Shown here piece by piece: positions 17,632 through 25,564 of a DNA stretch of 64,000 nt. The position numbers and the translations under genes are program-made. Position 1 is the stretch's first letter; the number at the start of each line of letters is the position of its first letter. Under the pieces are notes generated by a model, which saw only the letters and a program-made list of their open reading frames with translations, was not told the origin of the DNA and searched no databases. This DNA comes from Albitalea sp966211955 (lineage in GTDB: Bacteria; Pseudomonadota; Gammaproteobacteria; Burkholderiales; Burkholderiaceae_C), in contig CBIHOF010000001.1 of assembly GCA_966211955.1 (NCBI GenBank), forward strand, positions 310,001 to 374,000. Direction: 5' to 3'.

Positions 17632-19569
17632 TCAGCGACCGCGCCAGAACAGCGCGTCGAGTTCGCGCATGGTGATCTGGCGCCAGGTCGGGCGGCCGTG
17701 ATTGCATTGGTCGGAGCGCTCGGTGCGCTCCATGTCGCGCAAGAGCGCATTCATCTCGTCGATGGTGAGCTGGCGGTTGGCCCGCACCGCGCCATGGCAG
17801 GCCATGGTGGAGAGGATCTCGTGCTGCGCGCGCTGGATGACGGTGCTTGCGTCGTACTGCGCAAGCTCGGCGACGACGCTGCGTGCCAGTTCGACGACAT
17901 CGCCGCTCGTGAGTGCCGCGGGGCAGGAACGCACGGCGAGCACGGTAGGGGAGAGGGCGGACACGTCCAGGCCCAGGGTGTGGAGCGTGTCGGCGTGCGC
18001 CTCGGCGGTCGCGATTTCTTGCGGCGTCGCAGCGAAGGTCGCGGGGATGAGCAGCGGCTGGCTCTCGATGCGCGCGCTGCCGAGGCTCGTCTTCAGTCGT
18101 TCGTACACGATGCGCTCATGTGCCGCATGCATGTCGACGATGACGAGGCCTTGCGAGTTCTCGGCCAGCACATAGACACCGGCGATCTGCGCGATGGCGC
18201 GGCCGAGCGGCCAGTCGGTGTCGGTCGGCAGGGGTTGGGCGGATGCTTGAAGCGTGCCGGCAATTGCCGTCGTCGTCGTGCCCGCGGGAGCACCTGCCTG
18301 CTGCGCGCTGGCCGCCCCCGTGCCTTGCTGCACTTTCCATGCTGCCGGCGCTTCCTGCGCATAAAGCACCGCCGCTTGCTGCAGTCCGAGTTGCCCTTGG
18401 TAGCCGCCAGCGAAGTAACTCCCTCTCCCCGCCGGGGAGAGGGTTGGGGTGAGGGAGCTGGACCTTGGCGTTGGGTAGCCCTTCGATGGTTCACCCTCAC
18501 CCCAGCCCTCTCCCGTCCCGGGAGAGGGAGCAAGACCGGCCGCGGCGGACGCACCCTCCGTCGCCTTCGGTATTGCCAGCGCCGCCTCCACCGCCCGCTT
18601 CACGCCCTGGTGCACCTCGCGCGATTCACGGAAGCGCACCTCGATCTTTGTCGGATGAACGTTCACATCCACACGATCGGGCGCGATCTCGATGAACAGC
18701 GCATAACAAGGCTGCCGCCCACCGTGGAGCACGTCTTCGTAGGCCGACCGCACGCCATGCGCGATCAACTTGTCGCGCACGAAGCGGCCGTTGACGTACA
18801 CATACTGCTGGTCGGCCCGCGTGCGTGCCGATTCCGGGGTGCCGGCGCGGCCGATGATGCGCAGCACGCCCATGTCGATCGACACCGCGCGGCTGTGCTC
18901 GATGAACTCCTCGCCGAGCACATCACGCAGCCGCGCATCGTGCTCGCCGCGGCGCCACTGCTGAACGAGCTTGCCCTCGTGCCACACCGCGAAGCTCACG
19001 TCCGGCCGCGTCAGCGCATGCCGGCGTACCGCCTCCACGCAATGCGCGAGCTCGGTCGATTCAGTCTTGAGAAACTTGCGCCGCGCCGGCGTGCTGAAGA
19101 AGAGCTCGCGCACCTCCACGCTCGTGCCCACGCCACGTGCAGCGGGTGCCAGCTCGCCAGAACGAGCATCCAGCCGTTGCGCATGCGGCGCATCCCCAGT
19201 GCGGCTCGCGATGGACACGTCCGCCACCGAGGAGATCGCAGCCAGCGCCTCCCCCCGAAACCCCATCGTGGACACGCTCTCCAGGTCGTTCAGCGAGCCG
19301 ATCTTGCTCGTCGCATGCCGCTTGAGCGCCATCGGCAGCTCCGCACTCGGAATGCCATGGCCATCGTCCTCGACCAAGATCGCGCGAATACCGCCCCCGA
19401 CGAGCTTCACGACGACCTCGGTGGCACCCGCATCCAGCGCGTTGTCCACCAGCTCGCGCACGACGGAAGCCGGCCGCTCCACGACCTCGCCAGCCGCAAT
19501 CTGGCTGACCAGTTCGTCGGGGAGTTCTCGGATGGGGCGGCGCGGGGCTTGGGACAGCACGGCGTTCAT
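17632..19569 (-). CDS. mutL: DNA mismatch repair protein MutL (endonuclease-type)
   Basis: A 645-residue MutL. The N-terminal GHKL ATPase has IAAGEVVERPASVVRELVDN, DDGHGI, and GFRGEALAAISSV; the transducer part includes VNVHPTKIEVRF. The C-terminal dimerisation domain carries DMHAAHERIVYE, which fits the DQHA-x2-E-x4-E endonuclease motif, plus CNHGRPT, as in Neisseria-type MutL of species without MutH. It therefore probably nicks DNA itself during mismatch repair. The linker, about residues 347-384, is encoded by a REP-like inverted pair (PSPGTGEGWGEG and SLTPTLSPAGRG). ATG 19569 is preferred; ATG 19593 would add eight residues. The pseudouridine synthase gene follows. Confidence 0.95.
   Translation of the reverse strand: MNAVLSQAPRRPIRELPDELVSQIAAGEVVERPASVVRELVDNALDAGATEVVVKLVGGGIRAILVEDDGHGIPSAELPMALKRHATSKIGSLNDLESVSTMGFRGEALAAISSVADVSIASRTGDAPHAQRLDARSGELAPAARGVGTSVEVRELFFSTPARRKFLKTESTELAHCVEAVRRHALTRPDVSFAVWHEGKLVQQWRRGEHDARLRDVLGEEFIEHSRAVSIDMGVLRIIGRAGTPESARTRADQQYVYVNGRFVRDKLIAHGVRSAYEDVLHGGRQPCYALFIEIAPDRVDVNVHPTKIEVRFRESREVHQGVKRAVEAALAIPKATEGASAAAGLAPSPGTGEGWGEGEPSKGYPTPRSSSLTPTLSPAGRGSYFAGGYQGQLGLQQAAVLYAQEAPAAWKVQQGTGAASAQQAGAPAGTTTTAIAGTLQASAQPLPTDTDWPLGRAIAQIAGVYVLAENSQGLVIVDMHAAHERIVYERLKTSLGSARIESQPLLIPATFAATPQEIATAEAHADTLHTLGLDVSALSPTVLAVRSCPAALTSGDVVELARSVVAELAQYDASTVIQRAQHEILSTMACHGAVRANRQLTIDEMNALLRDMERTERSDQCNHGRPTWRQITMRELDALFWRGR
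18418..18530. repeat. REP/BIME-like inverted repeat pair inside mutL
   Basis: Two ~37-bp units face each other. The first (18419-18455) is the hairpin CCCTCTCCCC-GCC-GGGGAGAGGG followed by TTGGGGTGAGGG; the second (18494-18528) is its inverted counterpart, CCCTCACCCCAGCCCTCTCCC then GTC-CCGGGAGAGGG. They keep the mutL frame open and encode Pro/Gly/Ser-rich linker sequence. This family of repeats is usually intergenic in proteobacteria. Confidence 0.8.
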
Positions 19570-19604
19570 CGAGGGATTGTAGGAGCCCCTCATAATCCGC
19601 GGCC

Positions 19605-20249
19605 ATGGACTTCGCCCACCTGGTTCTCGACTTCATCCTGCACGTCGATGTGCACCTGCAGAATTTCGTCGTCACCTACGGCGTCTGGGTCTATGCGCTG
19701 CTGTTCCTCATCATCTTCGTCGAGACGGGGGTGGTGGTCATGCCCTTCCTGCCGGGGGACTCCCTGCTCTTCGTGGTGGGCACGATGTGCGCGCAAGGCA
19801 GCATGAGCCTGCCGGTGTCCATCGGCCTGCTCATCGCCGCCGCTGTGCTCGGCAACCAGAGCAACTACACCATCGGCCGCTACTTCGGCCCCAAGGTCTT
19901 CCAGTGGGAGAACTCGCGCTTCTTCAACAAGAAGGCCTTCCTGCAGGCGCACGAGTTCTACGAGCGCTACGGCGGCATCACCATCGTGCTTGCGCGTTTC
20001 ATGCCCTTCCTGCGCACCTTCGCGCCCTTCGTGGCGGGCGTCGCGCAAATGACGCGGCGCAAGTTCTCGCTGTACGACGTGAGCGGCGGCACCCTGTGGG
20101 TGGGTGGCGTGACGATGGCGGGCTATCTCTTCGGCAACATCCCTTGGGTCAAGTCGAACCTGGAGAAGATCATCTGGGCGATGATCTTCATCCCCGGGCT
20201 GCTCGCCATCTTCGGTGCTTGGAAGGCCCGCCGCAAGCAGCCGGCGTGA
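19605..20249 (+). CDS. DedA family membrane protein
   Basis: A 214-residue inner-membrane protein of the DedA/SNARE-associated family; members are linked to undecaprenyl-phosphate or phospholipid flipping and membrane-potential homeostasis. Diagnostic pieces are FVETGVVVMPFLPGDSLLF, LGNQSNYTIGRYFG, and FYERYGGITIVLARFMPFLRTFAPFVAGVAQM, where the R-F-x-P-x-x-R motif is the family hallmark. Four to five hydrophobic segments are visible. It is divergent from mutL with only 35 bp between the two starts, so both promoters are compact. It is convergent with the chemoreceptor gene. Confidence 0.9.
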   Translation: MDFAHLVLDFILHVDVHLQNFVVTYGVWVYALLFLIIFVETGVVVMPFLPGDSLLFVVGTMCAQGSMSLPVSIGLLIAAAVLGNQSNYTIGRYFGPKVFQWENSRFFNKKAFLQAHEFYERYGGITIVLARFMPFLRTFAPFVAGVAQMTRRKFSLYDVSGGTLWVGGVTMAGYLFGNIPWVKSNLEKIIWAMIFIPGLLAIFGAWKARRKQPA

Positions 20250-20259
20250 TCCTCGATCG

Positions 20260-20277
20260 CTTCAAGCCAGCTTGAAG
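20260..20277. terminator. Possible shared terminator hairpin between dedA and chemoreceptor genes
   Basis: A perfect CTTCAAG-CCAG-CTTGAAG stem spans the last codons of the minus-strand chemoreceptor and lies 11 bp after the dedA stop. There is no T run on either side, so it may only slow polymerase. Confidence 0.3.
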
Positions 20278-21830
20278 ATCGCCACCGCATCCACCAGCTT
20301 CGACGCCTGCTGCTGAAGGCTCTCGGCCGCGGCGGCTGATTCTTCCACCAGCGCCGCGTTCTGCTGCGTCACCTGGTCGAGCTGGCTCACCGCGCCGCTG
20401 ACCTGGCTGATGCCCGAGGTTTGCTCGCTAGTCGCCGCGCTGATGGCCGCGATCATCTGGCTCACGTGGCTCACCTGCTTGACGATGTCGCCCATGGTGC
20501 GGCCGGCGTCGTCCACCTGCTGGCTGCCGACTTCCACCTTCTCCACGCTCGCGTTGATCAGCGCCTTGATCTCCTTGGCGGCTTGCGCGCTGCGCTGCGC
20601 GAGGCTGCGTACCTCGGCCGCCACCACCGCAAACCCGCGCCCCTGTTCACCCGCGCGCGCCGCTTCCACGGCCGCATTCAGCGCCAGGATGTTGGTCTGG
20701 AAGGCGATGCTGTCGATCACGCCGATGATGTCGTTGATCTTCTTGCTCGACTCGGTGATCTGCTCCATGGTGGCCACCACCTGGCCCACCGTCTGGCCGC
20801 CACGCGCGGCCACGTCGCTGGCCGCCTTGGCCAGGCGCTCGGCCTGCAGCGCGGTGTTGGCGTTGTTCTTCACGGTGGAGGTGAGCTGCTCCATCGACGC
20901 GGCCGTCTGCTGAAGGCTGCTCGCCTGCGTCTCGGTGCGTGCCGACAGGTCCGAGTTGCCGGTGGCGATCTGGCTGGAGCCGGTCGCGATGCTGTCGCTG
21001 CTGGCGCGTACCTTCGCCACCACGGATGAGAGGCTTTCGTTCATCCCCTTGAGGGCCCCCAGCAATTCGCCCAGCTCGTTGGTGCTGCGCACTTCGATGC
21101 GCGAGCCGAGGTCGCCGCTGGCCACGCGCCGTGCAATGGCGATGGCCTGCGTGAGGGGCGTCGTGATGCCGCGGCTCAGCACGACCATGGTGCTCACCGT
21201 GAGCAGCATCGACAGCGCGACCATGCCGGCGAGCAGCCAGGTCATGGTGTTGATGCGCGTCTCCACCAGTTCACCGTGAACCGCGCCGCGCTTGACGAGG
21301 TACTCCGACAGCTCGTTGGACGCCGCCGAGCCCACGCGGTAGGTCGGGTTGATCTTGGAGATGAGCACCGTCTCGGCGTCGTCCCACTGTGACGACTTGA
21401 TGGCAGCGGCCGCTTCGGCGACTGCCTTCACGCCCAGGCCGCCGCTCTTGTCGAACCACGCGTCCGCGAGCCGGCGCTCATCGGGTGAATTGATGGTGGA
21501 CTGGTACTGCTCCCACAGCTTGTTGATGCTGGCGGATGACTTGTCGATGGCTGCGTAGTGGATGTCCAGCGCGTGGTCATGCAGCTTGGCCCAGCCGAAG
21601 CCCGGGTTGTGCTGCAGGGCCTGCAGCACCTGGCTGCGGTTGGTCTCCATCAGCAGGCGGATCTGCGCGAAGGCGTTCTCCGACTTGGCGTCGTGCAGCG
21701 AGATGTCGCGGTAGGCCTCGCGAGCCTGGGTGGTGCCGTACAGGCCGAAGGCACCGACGGCGACGACGAGCACCATCAGCAGGCTGAGCGCCCCGATGAT
21801 CAAGGTGCGGATCTTGATGTTGGCAAGCAT
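20262..21830 (-). CDS. Methyl-accepting chemotaxis protein
   Basis: A 522-residue chemoreceptor. The first membrane helix is at about 8-30 (TLIIGALSLLMVLVVAVGAFGLY), a periplasmic four-helix-bundle ligand domain follows to about 190, and the second helix is WLLAGMVALSMLLTVSTMVVL. A HAMP domain (ITTPLTQAIAIARRVASGDL) leads into the cytoplasmic coiled coil, whose signalling tip is within AARAGEQGRGFAVVAAEVRSLAQRSAQAAKEI. The C terminus ends VDAVAIFKLA, without a CheR/CheB-tethering pentapeptide, so it depends on other receptors or direct methylation. It follows an uncharacterised gene by 52 bp on the same strand and both lie downstream of a c-di-GMP riboswitch, suggesting control by cyclic-di-GMP. 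Confidence 0.95.
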   Translation of the reverse strand: MLANIKIRTLIIGALSLLMVLVVAVGAFGLYGTTQAREAYRDISLHDAKSENAFAQIRLLMETNRSQVLQALQHNPGFGWAKLHDHALDIHYAAIDKSSASINKLWEQYQSTINSPDERRLADAWFDKSGGLGVKAVAEAAAAIKSSQWDDAETVLISKINPTYRVGSAASNELSEYLVKRGAVHGELVETRINTMTWLLAGMVALSMLLTVSTMVVLSRGITTPLTQAIAIARRVASGDLGSRIEVRSTNELGELLGALKGMNESLSSVVAKVRASSDSIATGSSQIATGNSDLSARTETQASSLQQTAASMEQLTSTVKNNANTALQAERLAKAASDVAARGGQTVGQVVATMEQITESSKKINDIIGVIDSIAFQTNILALNAAVEAARAGEQGRGFAVVAAEVRSLAQRSAQAAKEIKALINASVEKVEVGSQQVDDAGRTMGDIVKQVSHVSQMIAAISAATSEQTSGISQVSGAVSQLDQVTQQNAALVEESAAAAESLQQQASKLVDAVAIFKLA

Positions 21831-21882
21831 GGTTGAACTCCCTTGGATGAATGAATCTGCGTTGGCGCCAGAGCTCGTGGCT

Positions 21883-22767
21883 TCAGCGCCGGCATTGACG
21901 GAAGAACTCGCCGATCCCCTCGCCGAGCTCGTCGGGGGATTCGAATTCGAGGTAGGTGACGTCGCACAGATTGCCCAGGTCCTTCAGCAGCGTGGTCTTG
22001 ATGGGCGCGTGCTTCCACACGAGGAAGAGGATGGGCGTGCAGGCACCGCGGAACACGTGGTACGACAGCTCGAAGGCGCTGCTCTCGCTCATGCCGACGC
22101 GGATGTTCACGAAGGCATCGGCTTGCGCGAGCAGGCCCAGACGGTGCGCGCGGAAGTTCTGCGGCGTGAAGGCCTGGCCCGTCTCCGCCTCGAAGGATTG
22201 GCGGAAGGTGTCGGCACTCTCCGCCTGGTGGCCGGTGAGGTAGCGAAACGGCTGCGGCCCGTCGTTGTGGCGCTCGATCTGTTCGAGCACCGAGGCAATC
22301 AGCGACTGCTGCGATTCGCCCGACTCCGTCAGCGGTTGGCGGATGAAGACCTTGAACTCGTTCGCATCGTTGGCGGCCACCGGATAGGAGTGCGCGTTGC
22401 CGGCGCGCGTGCCCGCAAGAAACGCATGCCAGATGCGGTCGTGCTGCGCGGCGGCGCGGTTCTTCATCAGCGTGCGGGCCTGGCCGATGGCGTCGTCCAC
22501 GAGAGTTCGGCGTGGCTGCATCAAGAGCGCGTCCTGCGCCTCGGCCACCCCCGCGAGGTACGCGGACGACAACTGGTGGCGCAGCACCGAGCGCTCGGCG
22601 CCGGGCTCGGCCGGCAGTGGATGCAGCGCTTCCATCAGGCTCGCCACGTCCTCGCGCGTCCAGTGGCGCGGTCGTGGCATGTGCGCGAGGTCCGGGAGGA
22701 AGGCCGGCGCGAAGCTGCCCGCGATGTCGCTGCCCGGCTTGAAGATGAATCGGTCGATGCTGCCCAT
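21883..22767 (-). CDS. Uncharacterised protein with nucleoside deoxyribosyltransferase/TIR-like C-terminal part
   Basis: A 294-residue soluble protein of unknown function. Residues 1-180 are mostly helical and charged (SFAPAFLPDLAHMPRPRHWTR, VLRHQLSSAYLAGVAEAQDALL). The last ~110 residues (LGLLAQADAFVNIRVGMSES-SAFELSYHVFRGACTPILFLVW, then DVTYLEFESPDELGEGIGEFFRQC) resemble the Rossmann-like pattern of nucleoside 2-deoxyribosyltransferase/TIR-like proteins: a hydrophobic strand, an S-x-x-A-F-E helix with a candidate glutamate, and a second strand. That resemblance is by eye only. ATG 22767 has AGGGAGCC upstream. It is the first gene after the riboswitch and is followed by the chemoreceptor. 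Confidence 0.7.
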   Translation of the reverse strand: MGSIDRFIFKPGSDIAGSFAPAFLPDLAHMPRPRHWTREDVASLMEALHPLPAEPGAERSVLRHQLSSAYLAGVAEAQDALLMQPRRTLVDDAIGQARTLMKNRAAAQHDRIWHAFLAGTRAGNAHSYPVAANDANEFKVFIRQPLTESGESQQSLIASVLEQIERHNDGPQPFRYLTGHQAESADTFRQSFEAETGQAFTPQNFRAHRLGLLAQADAFVNIRVGMSESSAFELSYHVFRGACTPILFLVWKHAPIKTTLLKDLGNLCDVTYLEFESPDELGEGIGEFFRQCRR

Positions 22768-22914
22768 GTATGGCTCCCTGAGTGCTCTGGTCTGGTGAGC
22801 CCGCCTCGGGCGGAGTCGCGGCCGACGGAGAAACGCATGAGGAGAACGATGGGGTTGCCCGCTGCGACGCGAAGTCGAAGCGCGGCCAAGGGAGGCGGAG
22901 CACCGTCCCTGGTC

Positions 22915-23000
22915 TGTTGGCAACCCCGCTGTCGTGGCTCTTTCAAGCGTTAGACCGGAGGCTTTGCGACCCCGACTTTCGAACGGGTGTGCCTTTGTCA
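22915..23000 (-). ncRNA. Cyclic-di-GMP-I (GEMM-I) riboswitch
   Basis: Read on the minus strand, the leader has the GEMM-I core: ACAAAGGCACACCCG, a hairpin closed by a GAAA tetraloop, then GGGTCGCAAAGCCTCCGG and TCTAA (tetraloop receptor side), and finally GACAGCGGGGTTGCC. The order and most invariant bases match the Vc2-type aptamer. The aptamer ends about 148 nt before the first start codon (22767). That stretch contains a small CCGCC-CGA-GGCGG stem (22801-22813), 34 nt before the start, but no clear U-tract terminator, so the switch may act on translation or through Rho. Most of the 389-bp gene-free region 22768-23156 is this leader. Confidence 0.9.
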
Positions 23001-23043
23001 AAGATGAATCAACTGGACGCCATGACATGCGTCCGTGCGCAGC

Positions 23044-23051
23044 TTATCGGT
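23044..23051 (-). promoter_or_regulatory. Possible FliA (sigma-28) -10 element
   Basis: On the minus strand ACCGATAA matches the flagellar GCCGATAA -10 box in 7 of 8 bases and lies about 44 nt before the riboswitch. The -35 match 15 bp upstream is poor (CAAG instead of TAAA). It would suit a chemoreceptor operon. Confidence 0.3.
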
Positions 23052-23156
23052 GCGACCGCACTTGCGCTTGAGGCCTGCTTGTGCGATTCGTGACGCAATG
23101 AACACGAACCGTTGCGTCACGCGGCCGATGTACTTTCTGCAGCGGCCGTGCACATC

Positions 23157-24539
23157 TCATCGTCGACGTGGCGTGATGCGCGCATCCAGCGGTGCCGGCC
23201 GATAGTCGACCACGAAGCGGCAGCCAGCGCCGAAGCGCGCCTCGTAGGTCTTGCATGCCGCGGCGACGGACTGTGGGGTGGGCTTCGCGCCGCCGCCTGC
23301 CCAGTCGAGCAGCGCCGACATCAGGGCGGGGTACTCCGGGTCGCTCAGGTAGCTGTGCTCGGCCTCGTCGGTGAAGGTCTGCACGAGATGATCGGCGGTG
23401 CCCGCTTTTTCCATCGTCTGGCGGAAGGCACTTTCGAGCTCGACGAAGGCGGTGGGGTCGTTGATGGCGTGCGCGGTGAGCACGGGCACGGCGATGCGGC
23501 CGGTCGGGTCGGCATCGGCCGCGAAGCGCGCCACCGCGCGCGGGTCGGCGGCGTAGCGCGCGACCTGCCGGTTGAGCGCCGCATCGTCCGGCGAGCCGGT
23601 ATAGGCCGCGTCGATGTTGCCGAAAGGGTTGCCGCCGTCGAGCCGCTTGAAGACGATGTCCTGGAAGTGCCAGGTGCCCCAGTTGAGGTGGCCGATCAGC
23701 GAGCGCTCGGGGATGCGCACGGTGGCCAGCAGCGCCGAGAGGCGGCGCTGCTGCTCCGCACTGCGCTGCTCGGGCTTCTTGCGCACACCGGTGCAGTCGT
23801 CGACTCGGCGCGCGAGCTCGGCGCGCGTGAGCGTGCTGTCCGGCGGCAGGCCTTGCCACAGCGGGTAGGCCGGCTCATCCGCTTTCGGGTGGTTGCCGCA
23901 GACGGCCTGGTAGATCACCCGCAGGTCCAGCCGGAAATCGTAGGAGCGGGTGCCGCCGCCGAGCACGCCGCTCGTGAGCAGCACCGCGTCGTACGGAGAC
24001 TTGCCGGCGCTGGCCGTGGCGAACATGTCCGCGCCGGTGGCTGCCACGCTCGCGCCCCAGCTCTGGCCGTGCAGCACGGTGCGCTGCGGCCGGGCCACCT
24101 GCGCGACGAAGATCTGCCGGAGCCGCTCAGTGTCTTGCGCCGCGGCGCGCACGGCCACGCCGCCCTGCCGGTAGGTGGACCCCGCCCAGGCATAGCCGGC
24201 CTTCACCATCACGGCCCAGCGGGTCAGGTCTTCGGCGCTGCGTTCGGCCTTGGGCTCGCCGAGCTCCGGCCCACCATGCGCATGCAGCACCAACACGCCG
24301 TTCCATTGCGCGGGCATGGCGATCCAGTACGACGCGCCCATCGCGTCGCGGCCGGTGAAGCAGTGCGCGTCCGACGGCACGCCGCTCGGGCATGCGGCTG
24401 TCACGGGCCGTGGTGATGAGGATGCAGCCGGGGTTGTCGCTGCAGGCGGCGCCGCAGGAGCGGGTACCGTCGGCTGTCGCATCGAGGTGCAAGCCGAGCC
24501 GGCGAGGGCGGTGGCGCAGGCGGCAAGAAAGGTCTTCAT
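23157..24539 (-). CDS. Exported alpha/beta hydrolase, putative esterase
   Basis: A 460-residue secreted or lipid-anchored hydrolase. The start MKTFLAACATALAGSACTSM looks like a lipoprotein signal peptide with an imperfect lipobox (GSAC), followed by an Ala/Pro/Thr linker. The fold shows GVLVLHAHGGPE (oxyanion region), a nucleophile elbow HGQSWGAS (G-x-S-x-G) and a late catalytic-type His in FTDEAEHSYLSDPEYPALM, with an Asp candidate in PVLTAHAINDPTAF. It is probably an esterase or peptidase of low specificity; the substrate is unknown. The ATG at 24539 defines a signal-bearing start; the longer upstream frame is antisense to the next gene. Confidence 0.8.
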   Translation of the reverse strand: MKTFLAACATALAGSACTSMRQPTVPAPAAPPAATTPAASSSPRPVTAACPSGVPSDAHCFTGRDAMGASYWIAMPAQWNGVLVLHAHGGPELGEPKAERSAEDLTRWAVMVKAGYAWAGSTYRQGGVAVRAAAQDTERLRQIFVAQVARPQRTVLHGQSWGASVAATGADMFATASAGKSPYDAVLLTSGVLGGGTRSYDFRLDLRVIYQAVCGNHPKADEPAYPLWQGLPPDSTLTRAELARRVDDCTGVRKKPEQRSAEQQRRLSALLATVRIPERSLIGHLNWGTWHFQDIVFKRLDGGNPFGNIDAAYTGSPDDAALNRQVARYAADPRAVARFAADADPTGRIAVPVLTAHAINDPTAFVELESAFRQTMEKAGTADHLVQTFTDEAEHSYLSDPEYPALMSALLDWAGGGAKPTPQSVAAACKTYEARFGAGCRFVVDYRPAPLDARITPRRR

Positions 24540-24717
24540 GACAGCAGCTTCCGGACCAGAGCCGCCGATCATGAAGCCAGCAGGTGAGGGCACGATCCGC
24601 GGTATTACGTAGAGACACAGGCCGCACTCGGCCGCCACGGCGAGGCACGCGGGTTGCCCGCGTTGTCTGCGCCGGCATTCTTCGCCGGCGTCTTCACACG
24701 AACGCAAAGGAACCTCC

Positions 24718-24966
24718 ATGCCCCACGCCAATCGACCCTCCGGCCCCGGCAAGCCGATCAACGAACGGCGCGACAGCGTTGCCGAGCAGGAAGAACTCGA
24801 AGAATTGGCCCGCGACAACGAGTCCGGCGCAACGGCCGAGCCTGCGGCGGCGGACGCCGGCGATGCCGGCCGCGGCGCGCGACATGCCGAGCGCGACGCG
24901 ACCACCAAGGGCGAGAATGCGAAGGCCACCAGCGGCAGCCGCCGCGAGCACCCGCGCCAATCCTGA
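24718..24966 (+). CDS. Small hydrophilic hypothetical protein (82 aa)
   Basis: A highly charged, Ala/Glu/Arg/Asp-rich protein with no hydrophobic core, likely unstructured (EQEELEELARDNESG, AAADAGDAGRGARHAERDATTKG). AAAGGAACCTCC precedes the ATG, a good ribosome site. The cupin gene starts 30 bp after its stop, so they may be co-transcribed. Unstructured proteins of this composition are sometimes stress-induced, but there is no direct evidence here. Confidence 0.6.
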   Translation: MPHANRPSGPGKPINERRDSVAEQEELEELARDNESGATAEPAAADAGDAGRGARHAERDATTKGENAKATSGSRREHPRQS

Positions 24967-24996
24967 CGCAGCCACACTTCAGCAGGACGAACCGCC

Positions 24997-25359
24997 ATGG
25001 CCTTGCCCCACGCCGCCCCCGGACAGCCCGTCGACATCCGCCCGCTGGGCGATGCCTTGGCGCACTCTGCTTCGCACGCCATCCTCAAGACCCATTCGCT
25101 CGAGCTGATGCGCATCGTGCTGCGCGAAGGGCAGGAGCTGCCGCCGCACGCGGTGCGCGGCGAATGCACGCTGCTGTGCATCGAAGGCGCGGTCAAGATC
25201 GAGCAGGGCGGCAGCTTTTGCGAGCTGCTGCCTTGCCAGGTCGTCCTGCTGCCCGCGCGCGGCGAGCATGCGGTGACGGCGACGAAGGACTCGTCGCTGC
25301 TGCTCACCGTCCAGCTGCCGCCCGGCCAGCCGGGCAGCGCGTCGTCGACGCAGCCGTGA
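24997..25359 (+). CDS. Cupin-domain protein
   Basis: A 120-residue single cupin barrel. The conserved small-beta-barrel pattern is visible as LMRIVLREGQELPPHAVRGECTLLCIEGAVKIEQGG and ELLPCQVVLLPARGEHAVTATKDSSLLLTVQLP. Only one metal-type histidine of cupin motif 1 remains (PPHAV) plus one in motif 2 (EHAV), so metal binding is uncertain. It may bind a small ligand or modulate a partner. The start follows AGCAGGACG. The 205 bp after it carry no gene or clear structure. Confidence 0.72.
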   Translation: MALPHAAPGQPVDIRPLGDALAHSASHAILKTHSLELMRIVLREGQELPPHAVRGECTLLCIEGAVKIEQGGSFCELLPCQVVLLPARGEHAVTATKDSSLLLTVQLPPGQPGSASSTQP

Positions 25360-25564
25360 TCAACTCGCCACGCCGAAGCCCGCAAAGTACCAATGCGTGC
25401 GGCCAGCGTGGGCGTCGCGTGATGGAAGCAGCATCCCCGCGGTGTGGGGTGCGAAGTCCTTCGAGCCAGGGGGGCGTCAGGGGCGCGCTTGCGACCGCCT
25501 GAACTTCAGCCCCTGGTCGCGTGCATGAGCAATGCCGAGCGCGAAGGGCTCGGTAGTTCGTCCG

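Noticed and set aside
17503..19806. A 767-codon plus-strand open frame opposite mutL
   Set aside because: The minus strand encodes complete MutL motifs; the plus-strand translation has no domain and only GC-driven openness.
23112..24416. A 434-codon plus-strand open frame opposite the hydrolase gene
   Set aside because: The minus strand carries the signal peptide, G-x-S-x-G elbow and C-terminal His; the plus frame is featureless.
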